DNA of 64,000 bases. It comes from Bugula neritina. Its lineage: Eukaryota > Bryozoa > Gymnolaemata > Cheilostomatida > Bugulidae. Location: NCBI GenBank assembly GCA_964035545.1, contig OZ037768.1, forward strand, positions 23,152,819-23,216,818, written 5' to 3'. Position 1 is the stretch's first letter, and every line of letters starts with the position of its first letter. The notes beneath the pieces were generated by a model. The model was not told where the DNA came from. It did not search any database and was given only the letters and a program-made list of their open reading frames with translations. The translations under genes and the position numbers were made by a program. Positions 1 through 13,100 of this stretch are shown one piece after another.

Positions 1-54
1 AGGGAGTTGAATTTGTTTCCCTTTATAAGGGTAACCTTGAGGTGTCAATTTTGG

Positions 55-175
55 CAAGAGTATATCTGCAGCAGAATACATATGCAGCAGGAGAGTATAT
101 GCAACAGAGTACGTCTGCAGCAGGAGAATATATGCAACAGAGTACGTCTGCAGCAACAGAGTACGTCTGCAAGCC
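55..175. repeat. Short minisatellite
   Basis: About six imperfect copies of a unit near gagtacgtctgcagcaaca, alternating with gagaatatatgcaacag. All are in the same orientation. No coding role is evident. Confidence 0.7.
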
Positions 176-3100
176 CACATGACTGCACTGGAATAGCAAT
201 TACCAGGAGCTGGTAACAGCCAGGGAGTGTACAATTACTATACAACAGAAACTAGTCACCAAGAATAGTAGTTTAAGATTTGGTTAGCAACAAGCAAAGG
301 ACTTGCTTTTGGCTTATTCAACCATATATTGGCATAATTATTTGCACTGGCTACAATGTTGTAAATAATATGAAAAGAAAACATAATAAGAGAAGGCAGT
401 TATGTTTAATAATAGAAAAAGCATTATATTCGTGTTATTTCTACCTTAGTTGAGTGATTGACTCCTTTGAGCCACAAATTTACAGCTATGTCACTTAGAT
501 TTACACGGCATTCAGTCAAAAGGTTCAAACATTTCATTTCAATACTGGCTGCTTTGCACACAATTGAATTAAAAGCCTTTCGGCTGCTTCTAGCAACAAC
601 CTAAAAAAGAAATGAACAAAAAGCAATTTAAAGAGTAAATACAACACTAATTTGACAATTGAATAACTATGTTTTCTGTTGTTTATATAAATATAAAAAT
701 TTAGTACTGGTTGAAAGGATGGAGGGCCATTGAGTAGCAACAAAGAGGTATAATACTAGTTACCTGAAAGGTTTAAACCACAATGCCTTATAAATGAGAT
801 GAATAGTGTAGAGTTGGCTGTATTTGCCAGTAACTAATCTAGTGCATACAGTGCATAAAAAGCTACACAAAGCTTGCCTACCAGCTTTTCACTTCATTCA
901 TTGCTTGAACAATGATATGGGAGAAGTTGAATAGACCTTAAGAATTCGCTTAAGCAAATAAAGTTAAAAATGAAATACTGGATTCCCTTACCGCAGGTGA
1001 ATTGGCTGCGTTTTTGTGCACCATCCTCTACGGTAGCTGCGATGATGAAGCACTGCGTAAACTACAAGAATAGTACAAACAGGGATGCAAAGTCATTTTA
1101 CCAACACCTCCCGTCTATTAGCAGAAGTGGTGTACAATTAGCCGGCCTGTTGGTGACCAAACTTCTAGTCATGTCTCTATAGCCAAGCATTCACTAAAAG
1201 ATTGATCACGAATATGCCGGCTGTCACCCCCCCCCTGTCCACCCCTTCCTGTCCACCCCCTCCTGTCCACCCCTAGTCTTGTAGAGTGAGCAGCTATGTA
1301 CAAGTGCTGTGCAGAATGGTGACTAACCTTCTAGTCATTGGCCAGACATCAGAACAACTGAGAGAGATAATCACCATTCTACTGCACGCCTCAGTTCCTA
1401 CTGGAGTATAGCCCTAGCTTCCAACAATAGGCTGTCTCCGTGAACCCAACTTATCTCTTTCACAAGGTCTATTAGCAGCAGACAAGGAGAGCTGGAGGAA
1501 AGTGTGGCCAACATGGCGCAGTGACAATTATTCTAGTCATGTCCTACGCACAAGCATGGCTAGGACAATAGCCACTGCACCACACTACCACGTGTCAGCA
1601 GCTGTAGTATCGGCAGCAACAGCAGCCATAGTAGGCTAGTAGATGGCCAGTCAATAAGTGGGGTAGATTTACAAACCCAACTATGCACAACATAAACACA
1701 CGCCAGTGATTGACACTGCAGAAAGAAGTGAACTCAAGCATGCTCAGTCACAACAAATTGGAACCCCCTTAGTTAGTATTTCAACTTCATTATTGAGACA
1801 TTAATCATGAATTATAATCATATTATACGATGTGTTAGACTTCTCTATACTCCAGTGTACAGAGGAAGTAGAAGGTCCTACAGCACTGTGTACATACCAC
1901 AGATAACTTACACCAGATAACTTACACGTACATCTACGCAGTTGAAATACTAAGTCAATACTAGAGAAGATATGCAGTAGATGTATCTGTGTGCATGTAT
2001 ACTTTTTTACCTGCAATCTACCCTCCTAGGTCTACAGTGCTCAACAAGCAATACTGGCCTAACTATCAACACCTCAGCAAATACTGAAACACATCTAATA
2101 TGTATTTGACACATCACATGGCCATCTGTACACTACAGCTGAAAAACTATACTGTTTAGTGAATAGAAATATTAATTACCTAGGATGTGCCTCTAGTTAA
2201 AGGGAACAACACAGCAGGTAGGCTCCTCTCTAACAATAGTACTACACATACTTTATAACATACTTTACATGATATAATACTCTGGACTTGCACACAAAAC
2301 ATACCTACCTAGTGTTACCATACAAATCTTATGTAATCTGAATATAATATAATGAATTATAATAACTTGCACGGCAGAACTAGCGTTTATGTAAGTGGAG
2401 CAAGTTCACAAAACCAAGTGCACTGGTATAAGTTTTTAGCAGTATAAGTATATAGTATAAGAATTTACATATCTTACCTATGTGTTAATATATATAAATC
2501 ATAAACATAAAATAAAAAAGGATAATAGAAAATATACTTACTACGAAATGCAGTAGTAGGTGTGAATCAACAGAAAACAGACAGAAAAACAAACAGACAG
2601 ACAGTAGAAATTCCCATGCTGACTACATAACTCTACGCTGACTATAAGTACACATGCTGACACCTGGCTTTGGCGGAGCGCTGCCTCAAAGCCGCGGTGA
2701 CTGATTGTCTAGTCATGAAGAGAGAAACCATGACTGGAACAGTCAGCCACCACCGTCTTGATCACTGCATGCATCTACCTACATCGGCAGCACCTCTGGC
2801 TGATCCCTGGCAGCACCCACCACCTTCTAGAACGTTCTCTACTAATATACAGCACTGGGTATGGTATAAATCCTCCACCACTTACTACTCAGCTATACCC
2901 AACCTAAAACATTACAGTTCAGTGTACATTCAAGGCATCTCGAAATACAATCCACACTTGTAGAAAATTGGCCCCCAGGCATAACTGAACTCAAAGACGG
3001 CAGTTAATATAAGTCTAGGCTTACCTGAACATCCCAATGTTTTCATAACAAGTAAAGAAATCTACTAAAATTCCAAGATATTGAGTATATCCATTAAACT

Positions 3101-6100
3101 AATCCTTTCTCAAACTCTTGAACTTGGGGAGGTACAGAATTAATGTTATATAAGCAAGCAAACTACTAGGAGTGAGTGAAACTGATGCTAGCAGACAAGT
3201 TGTAGTGCGGCAGCTCTGAGTAGATATAACACGCTGCCCTCTCACCTCAGCACACCTGTCTTAGCTTAAACTCAGGTATATCTGTACACTAAATACTGTA
3301 GTACACACAGCACACTCTGTAATGCATATGTATAATATGCTCAATTGCAGCGATAGTATGATTTCAATCATCGTAGCCGCTAACCTTCAACCACCTATCA
3401 AAACTTCAAGAGAGCCACCCAACCGTATAGACAATTAAGTGAATCGAATTCTTTCACTAGGGCTATTATATATCACGATTACCTTTTTACTAACTGCTAA
3501 GTAGTACTAAAGTAATACAAACTCCAAGATTGGTTAGAAAGAGAGATAAGCTACTAACCTACTCTGGGGTCACAAGTAGACCAGCAATTGAAATTTCAAA
3601 AAAGAGCTGCTGAATACCACAGCTCACACACAGCCTCGTCCTTCACACTGCCCTGTTGGGAGCCAATTGTAAGGGTAATTGGTGTGCAGCCAATCCATCC
3701 ACTGCTTGCAAATAACACAAACCCAAAGCAATTATTCCGGCATTGAAAAAACCTGATGAATATATTCCCAACAATTTATAACAAAACATTTCTGACAAAA
3801 CCTTTTGTGGCCAGTTTTGAAAGAAGAATAAAAAGAGGTTTGTGTCTGAATTGATGGCATAGAAAGTGGCTGTGAATAGGTCCATATAACTCATGTAGTA
3901 TGAAGGGCTTTTGGTGAGCGTTTCAATGGGCTAAAAATCATTAACCAGAACCGAGTTTGAACCCAGTGAGGTGAAAGATGAGAGAAGAGAATACTTTCTA
4001 TGATTGTTATATTACTAGTGTAGTGCCCTTCTTTTGGTCTAAATGGCCATATAAACTCTAAAATAAGTGCCGCCTTGCTATTTTTAGAATAAAATGTAGA
4101 CATAGAGTATCCTATTTTATGAGAGTGTAGCAGCAGCATTAAGGTCGTATTTATTATCACTACAGCTGTTTTATAGTCAATGCTACAACAAGTTTATAAT
4201 ATGATTTCATATATAACCTACGTTCAGCTATTCCCATGTAGCTCCCATATTAGAGTTGACATTATATTTCCTTTATAACTTTTTGGAAAAATTGTAATTT
4301 TGCAAAATGAAGCACCCATGCCAATTTTATTGATAACAGTAATATTACGTGAATATATACAGCTGTTGTGATAACTACAATACTATGTGAACAGATACAG
4401 TTGTCCTAACTAAAATATTTGGAGTCTTAATATGTGAAAAATGAGATGCTTACATATGCTAGGCCATCTTCTAAGTTGCACTACAACTTGCGCTATACAG
4501 TGTAAGTACTGGTAGAATGTAACAGCAAGTACTTGCTAAGTCATGGGTATTTTCACTAAGAGTGTGTAATTATTTTATAACTGACAATAAATATGCTTAT
4601 CACCAATGTGGAAACATGAATGATTATCTACTAGTCACATCCAAGCTCTTGTGGGTCTCACAATGTTCACCACTAGCCCCTAGGAATTACTTTCACAGCT
4701 AGCCCGTTTGAATTAGCTTGAAGATTTCACTGCTAGTTATACATCAATCTAGTTAATTACTAAAATTACATTAATCTTATTGCTAAGAAAATTAAATTCC
4801 TAGACTAGAAGAGGTAATAACTGGAACTTTTAGCAACAACTCAAGACACCAACTGTGATGAGTGGTTTCGTGTGTCCCATTTCCTATGAATGGCCCGTCC
4901 TGGAGTGTTTTACTTGACTCGAAAGTTTTATGTGTATATTCTTAATTAATCGCAAACCAATTAGCATTTCTATAACCTCATGTTGACCAATATTAATTGA
5001 AGCTTTGTTAGGGAAACAAAAATCACTTCTGAAATCAGCTTCTTGAGACTGGGGCACATTTGGTTGCACTATAGCCATTGTTTCAGTACAGCAATCAGTG
5101 TGCACTATGGACTAACTAGATAAACTCTTAACAACTATTGAAATGTAAGGGAAGGTTTATTCAATAAAGTGAATTTAATAGAACGACTGGCTCATTGTAG
5201 TAGAAACATAACTTTGGAATGTCATATCAATCATCTACACAATAAATTTAAGAGCAAGTAGATGATGCAAGTCTTAGGGCATTATTTTATGACTACTTTG
5301 TAAATCATTCCCATATTCTTGTTGAAATTTATCAATTCACCCGGTATCATGTTACTCTATGTGAAGAGAATTATTATGCCTAGCAGCAAAGACTATATTG
5401 CACAACTACATTGTAAAACCAAAGCAATTTCAAAGAGTATTTTCCTTAATTTCAACTAAATTTGACACACATCAAGTGTATTGGGCAAATCTACAGTATA
5501 AGCAAGCTGTATAGTACTTTAATAGTTTCAGTACTACAGAAACTGAAATATGAATATTCAAATTTGATTCAACTCTACAAAATTAAGCTGATGGGCTTAT
5601 AATAACAAGATATATGTAGTGCAGGGAACAGTGTTGAAGCTATGCTGTGAAATAAGTAGCCGTTGTATGCACTACTCACATCCAGTTCACAAATCAAACA
5701 CTTCTCTCCAATAGTTATTAGATATTGAACAAATATCAGTAAGCATTAGGCAAAGTTTTTCAGAAACTGTGTTTATCCTTGATACTAAGTATGCATATGG
5801 CAGCTTATATAGTATAACTAAGGAGTAGATTTGAACAACGCAAGTAATACTAACTAGCTCTAAGAGTGTAGCCTTTTAACCAGAACTGTTTTCACCCAAC
5901 AAATATTGCCAATTTTCACCACTGAGCTTCTATTTACTGCTCCTGCCCATTAATAACATTAGCATACACACAGTGGTGTGGTTTTATGATAAAAATTGTT
6001 ATCAGCGATCAACTGAGACCGTTTTATGTAAATTTTACAACACTGCAGTGAATAACTAAGATATTTGAATTCAAATAAACAAAAACTATAAGCTGTCGGG

Positions 6101-9100
6101 ATAGGTTTGTAATAACATTATAGGCAACTTGGCAAGTGTAATATACTGCAGCAACACTTTTCATGAGCAAATCTATGGTGTACACAACTCCAAATTTTAA
6201 AATCATCTCAAGAAACTAAATGATACAGCTGATATATTAAATGTTGGAGGAGCTGGTTACAATAATAGAATTAAGGACGAGAGATTTCAAACACTAAACA
6301 AAGAAAATATAGTCATGTACGAAGAATTATGTAAATTTCCCAAAAAAACATCTGGAATAAAGAGCAAAGCCAACTACTATACAGTAAGAAATTTAACATT
6401 TTCAAGCTCTACATTAGCATTATACTAAATCTGCAAGGTAAAAGCAATCTGAACTAATGCTTAAAACTACAGAAGTAATTGAAAAATTAAAGAGTTAGTT
6501 AAGAATCAACTTTGAACAGGTATCGAAAGCTGTATCTTCCAACACGTTGAAAGAAATATCAACTAAATAACCAAAACTCATCTACAGAGAGACTAGAAGA
6601 GCAACAACAGCAACAACAACTAAAGCTATATTGTCTGACTTGGCTTGTACAAATCAACACACAGGAAAAGTAAAATGAGTATCTATGATTATGACATTCA
6701 ATTGTAGCAGCCAAAGTAAACACAAAGAAAGTTTAAAGTAAGTCTAAAACTATATTATAAAGATGAAGTATGCATAAGAAATAAAATACTGGGTGAAGGA
6801 CAAAGTAAACCACCCAACATGTTTAACTATACATTTTTTGACTCTAGACAGTTTGGTAAAAGTTAACTTGACCTTGTAATAAACTAACCAGTGACTTAAC
6901 ATTACCTGTCATGTATTACTGTTACTTGTAAGACGTCTTGGAAATTTAAAGGTAATAAAAAGTATTTCAAAGTAGAAAATTGAAAAATTAATATTGTTCA
7001 ATATCAAGTTTTGCTATAAAAGTATTATAAAAATAAATAAAATATTGATAGTAAGAGGTCAAACTAAAATTTCATTGGAATTGTTTTATTTAGATCAGTA
7101 TGAAAGAATTGTCAGCTTTTTAAAAGCAACTAATGAAACAAAGTGCAGTCTCATTAAAATTTTGTGTTTTGCCCATTTTAAATTCAACAACTTACATGTA
7201 TACGAATAAATCAAACAGCATTGTCAAACTCAAAATGCACATTACCAGCAGATTGTGTGAAAATTTTGTCATACTTTAATTGTAAGGTTTTAACATGCTA
7301 TGCAAAAAGATATGGTGCCCTGAGCTGGGCTGTAGTAAGACATGTGTTGAAGAGAGAGACTAGTAAGTGGTTGGCAGAATCAGGTGTCATAACATGTAAA
7401 ATATTGACAGCTTAAGACAGCATTTTTTATAAGCATCAAGTAAATATTCAAATTCATAAAATTCTTTCTTTTGGACAACTTGCATTGGCACATAAAACTA
7501 TTGGAATCGCAAAGAGCATTAAACTGACCCTTACAAAGCACACTTTGGTGTCTTTAAAAGTGTTCTCTTAATCTTTTGGCAGCTTTCCAAATTTTTTTCC
7601 AAAACTCTTTCACTTTTACATTTCATAATTGTAGTCTTGGCTTTGCTTTTAGTTTTTAAGACAGTTATAAAATCTATTCAATGAAGAAGCTGTTTTTAGC
7701 TTTCTAGTAAGCTTTAGCTTGTAAACTCACTCGGTATAAAAACTTGCCATTCAAGTTAATTTTTGCATAGCCCAGTTTCAAAAGATCAGCAGTCTATTAT
7801 CAGCAGGTTGAGTATGAATTACACATTTATTTTGATTTATCTATACCGACATATGCTATTTGAATTTTTAAATCCTAAGGCCAATTTATCAATTTACTAC
7901 ACATTTATCAATTGAATTGAACATTGATACTATCATTTATAATTATTGTATTAGTATTATAATGCATTTTGGGTTAACTTGTTTTGGCTTTCACAATTTC
8001 TAGAGTATAAAATGAGGCGAGTTTCCAGTGTAGAATCAGTTTGCTACTGGAGATTGCAGAGGACAGACCTAGGACAAAGACTACTATCATATACTCTCTA
8101 CGCAATAAAGAATTATACATCTGGGAAAAACACTCTCTGTTATTTCTTCTCACTTCAAGGAGTTATGTTCTCCAATAAATTACTTTCAACCCACAAAACT
8201 GTCTTAGTATTGATATTTTATACAGTAAATGATGGAAATAACTATCGCTAGGCGTACGATAAAAATCACTATCACAATGAGAATGTTGGTGGTAAATTCT
8301 AATTTAAATAATTTTTATCCATAATTCAAAATAATTAGTATAAGTATAACTATAAGTAATACAAATATTAATTATTAAATTGTTGATGCAAATATATATA
8401 ATTTATTAACTGCAAAATATTATTATACATTCAGTCTTTAAGTTAAAGGAAAGTAATTTACTTTTGGTAGTTGCTAATTAAAATTTTAAACTTAAAATTA
8501 AATCGCTCATCATTTTATTAATTTAAATTTGTCACTCACACTGTACTTATTTTATTTTAATAACATGAATATAATTATCAATTAAAACCAAAATGAAGAT
8601 TGTAGATTACTTAGTTTCACTTTTTTATCTTAGTAAACAGTAAATTTAATGGTTAAATTTAACTTTAAGTTCAAGTTTCAGTTTGCCCGATTAAGTCCAT
8701 TAACTGAACTGGTGAACATAACATTAACAACGTACCTTAAACCACAAATGTACCTTAAAATGACCACACAATGAAAAGATTTGTTATCAAATTAGTGATG
8801 ACAGACTTATCAGCTTGGCTTCCACGCTCTTGGTATTTATAATTTAAGATACATTTTAATTGTTTTAAATTTTATTAGGCTTTAACTTTAAGTTTAGCTT
8901 AGCTAAGCGTCTCCTCCGATGCTTGCGAATTACGACAACCGCTAGAGGCAACACCAACAGAGGTGTGAGTGGGTGTGAGAGCTTGCATAAACTTCTCAGC
9001 ATGAACTCGATGTCTTCGCACTACTGCACTCAATGAGCTTCGATTTGGCGCTGTTTCAAGCGATTTTCACTAATCACATTTCAAATTTTGTTAGCTTAAG

Positions 9101-9989
9101 AGCTTTGCCGCTATGAGTAGGGTCTCTTATCTGATAAAGCTTGATGCACTAAACTGGATATTATTGGAGTTCATTGGTTTACGAGTAGCGGAGCAAGTGC
9201 ATGCATTTCTATAAAGTAGAAACTTTCATAGCTAGACTCGGACTGAGTCTGAGACTGATGGCTTAAAAGTTAAATTGCAATCACAATGAGAATAACAATA
9301 TTGATGAATTTGTTATGCATTTAATACCATGTACATAAAAGATTTAAAGATATAGTACGTATATGGGTAACTTTAGTTTTTTTGCTAAAAAATACGACAT
9401 ATGATAATCATAATGATTGAGTTATACTCATTAGTTATACTTATTGACTTTTAGTTTTACTTTTAGTTAATAGTTTTACACGTGCACAGTACAGTAATTG
9501 TAACGGTGTGAGTATCACTATGACTATCAGTACGAGTATAACTATAACTCAATAAGTACTGACTATCAATGTGAGTACCCGTTGAATGTTGATGGTATGC
9601 TGAATTTACTTTTAATTTCTTCAAGTCCTCGCATCATCATGATGTTTATATTGTCTCATGTGTGCTTGCTTTATTTGGTTCAGTGATTGGTTGAGGAGTT
9701 TGCAATACCTATATTAACTATAAACTTATTCTTAAAGTAATACTTGGGGTATACGAGAAAGCTCAAATGTAGGTATCATCGCAATTGAGCGCTAGGCTAA
9801 ATTTCCCAGTTGGACGCTATCTATTTATCTTGGTATCTTGGGTTTTCATTTTTAATAATATTAGTTTTCTATATTAATATTTTTATTGTGTTGTATGCAA
9901 GTCAAAATGAGTTATCAAATTGATGCTTCTACCTAGCCAGTTTATATAGGTATATAAATACTGCATTGTGTGCTATGTTCATCCTGTAA

Positions 9990-10155
9990 TACACTGTAAT
10001 ATTCCGTATTATAATGGAACACACTGTAATATACTGGAACAAACTGTAATATACTGTAACACACGGTAATATACTGTAACACACTGTAATATACTGTAAC
10101 ACACTGTAATATACTGTAACACACTGTAATATACTGTAACACACTGTAATTCACT
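9990..10155. repeat. 18-bp minisatellite upstream of OXNAD1
   Basis: Roughly eight to nine copies of acactgtaatatactgta end about 40 bp before the OXNAD1 ATG. The unit reads open in several frames, which produces spurious reading frames on the minus strand. Confidence 0.85.
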
Positions 10156-10196
10156 GTAGTATACTGTTCATTGTGCATATTGTAGTAGGTAAAACA

Positions 10197-13100
10197 ATGG
10201 CCGTATCCAGAGCTAAGGTTATTTTAGCAGAATATCTCTCACCAACCATTAGGTGGTTTCGGCTGCAAGCGCTTGAGCCTCGACCTTCTAGATTCTATGC
10301 TGGACAATGGCAAGTCATTCTGAATATATCTAATCATATCTGACCTCTCACCTCAATGAGATCCAAGATTTATGAATGAACCTGTGTACTCTGCTACTAA
10401 TTCTTGCTACTATATTTAGGCTAGATCTACACATTCCCATGACAGACGGGGTGGTGGTGACAGGGTACTCCATGTGCTCCAGTCCTCAGCAATTTCTTAA
10501 ATCTGGCCAATTAGATTTGGCTGTCAAGAGAAGTGATGAGTCCGCAGCTTCATGGATGCATGATGAGGTCTGAGAGTTCTAGATACTGACTTACCAAGTA
10601 GTAATGCTACTCAACTATGTTGATTATTAGAGCTCATTGTTTTACAGTCTGCAACAATAACTTACGTTAGACTTTTTATTTAATGAGCCAATTACTATTA
10701 TTATTAATATTAGTATCACTGAAGGTGAATCAGGTAAACCAAACAAAACTAGAACGCATAATTAGTTATTTTAAGTAAAATTCTCGTTTTTAATGATATT
10801 TATTAAATAAATAATACTTGATAATTTAATTATTTAATATGAAATAATAAGTTTAATATTAATTTTTTCATATTTAAATTCAAGCAGTATATATGACATC
10901 ACCTGCTCCCTTTGTATACTTGGTACACAACTTTGGTTTATCATATATAAAATGTCAGTATAATTATTTTTTGTTTAAATTACAATTCTTTTACTTAAGT
11001 TGGAGTTGTTTTCCCTATCACAATTGAAATTAACTAGCAGACTAATAGTATGTTTCGCATAAAGAAATGCTACTATTTTATAGGTATTTAATAGAAACAG
11101 CCGGGTGTGACTAAAATGGGTGGCCACCCGGTGTCGCGGTCTGTGACACCCATTTTAGTCATAAGGGGGGGGTTGACTAAAATGGGTGTCGCGAACAATT
11201 TTTGTTTTATTTTCAGATTTTTAGACAGCTGTGGCTGTTAAGATTATTGTTAAATAAATCTTCAGTGAATAATTCACATTTCACAATCGTTTAAACTAAA
11301 AACATGAATAAATAATGATTAAATTAAATTAATTTCAACAAAAAACAAACTTATCGAGAGTTATCTTTCCTCATCAAAAATTTAATTTTCACTCAATTTT
11401 ACTGTTATCGTTATGATCATAGACATGCTAACTTATGAAACATATACTTTAAACTATTAAAAACGTTTTGAGCAATATTAACAACCAAAAATGTCTACAA
11501 AATGTGAAAGTAAAACTAAAAATATTCCCGACACCAATTTCAGTTCAGAATGACTAAAATGGGTGTCACGGTGATTTTTGCTCTATTTTTTGGCTTTTTG
11601 GCAATTCTTGTTGTTAAATTGGTTGTTGATCAAAACTTTAGGAAAACTCTAATATATTATAACTGTTTCACCCCAAATGACAGTAGTATTAAATGATAAT
11701 TTACAATAATAATAAAATATAATAAAAACCGAAACTATCAGTGACACCCCTTAGAGTTATCTTTCCTTAGTTCTTAGTTTTGTTTTCATGATTTTTCCCT
11801 AATGTTTGTGAGTATTAAAAATGTTAATGATTTTAATTAGTAAAGGCAAGTAAAAGTTTCAACATGACACAATTTATAGTATCCAAAACCGCCCAGAAAG
11901 CTCAAAATAAAGCAAAAATCACAGTGACACCCATTTTAGTCATTCTTGGGTGTTTTGACTAAAATGGGTGTCGCAAATATTTTTAGTTTTATTTTCACAT
12001 TTGTAGACATTTTTGTTCGTTAATATTGCTCAAAACGTTTTTAAAAGTTTAAAGTATATGTTTCATAAGTTAGCATGTCTATGATCATAACGATAACAAT
12101 AAAATTGAGTGAAAATTAAATTTTTGATGAGGAAAGATAACTCTCGGTAAGTTTGTTTTTTGTTGAAATTAATTTAATTTATTCATTATTTATTCATGTT
12201 TTTAGTTTAAACGATTATGAAATGTGAATTATTCACAGAAGATTTATTTAACAATAATCTTAACAGTCACAGCTGTGTAAAAATCTGAAAATAAAACGAA
12301 AATTGTTCGCGACACCCATTTTAGTCCAAACCCCCCCCCCTTATGACTAAAATGGGTGTCATGGACCGCGACACCGGGTGGCCACCCATTTTAGTCACAC
12401 CCGAAACAGTCATATTCTAACTTGAAAAACACTTTCACCGGCCTTCCATGGTAAGATGCCAAAGATCGTTTTGAGCTGGTCTGTGGAGTTCGATCTCAAG
12501 GCAATAAGACCATGGAAAGACGAAAGATTGATCTGGGAAGTAGAAAAAGACTGCTCACTAAAAAGTTGTCTGCTAATGAAAATTATAACTTATTATTAAT
12601 TGCTAAGCAAAGTACTTAATAATTACGATAGCCACCTTTTCAGATGCCAAAACTTTGACTTTCAGTACAATGAAGAAGAAAACTCAATTATGTAAAATTA
12701 TAGATGGTAGAAGGTACAAGAAGTGGGAGCTTTTAAATTGGATTTAAATGACTAATATAAGTTATTTGCTTCGTACTTTCAAACCTAACAGTTCTGTAAG
12801 CTTATGAATAAATTTAGGCCAAAAATTGAGAGTCATTATCCTAAATTGTCTAAATTCTTTTACACTAAAAGCTTTGCTGCGTATAGTTTATAGCTTGCGT
12901 TGAATTTTAGACTACAACAATCTTGTTTTTTGACAGCATTAGCTTCAATCAGTCAGATGGGTGAGCAAATTATATTATTCGAGTATCTTTCACTTAAGAG
13001 GAGGTAACTCCGTGAGATCGATCTGACACTCTTGTGGAAAAACGATCGATCTGAGCATATTTCTCAGATCGATATCGCTGAGATCGATCTGAGATCGATC

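Larger units (their letters stand above)
1..10196. other. Intergenic AT-rich DNA, no convincing gene
   Basis: I find no recognisable protein, tRNA or rRNA here. Open frames are short (under 100 codons), lack family resemblance and do not join into phase-consistent exons. Local repeats are a minisatellite at about 55-175, three C-rich copies of cctgtccacccc near 1225-1276, and (cagacaga)-like sequence near 2575-2605. From about 8300 to 9600 the sequence is degenerate simple sequence built from words such as gagtatcac and actatcagta, which recur near 31030 and 41950. Part of this stretch could be a 5' region or distal intron of a gene lying outside the window. Confidence 0.6.

Noticed and set aside
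3643-4160. Two adjacent minus-strand frames of 83 and 89 codons
   Set aside because: There is no family resemblance, no phase-consistent splice link and no coding-like composition.
4884-5105. Minus-strand 73-codon frame with less repetitive composition
   Set aside because: It looks slightly protein-like, but I could not match it or find neighbouring exons.
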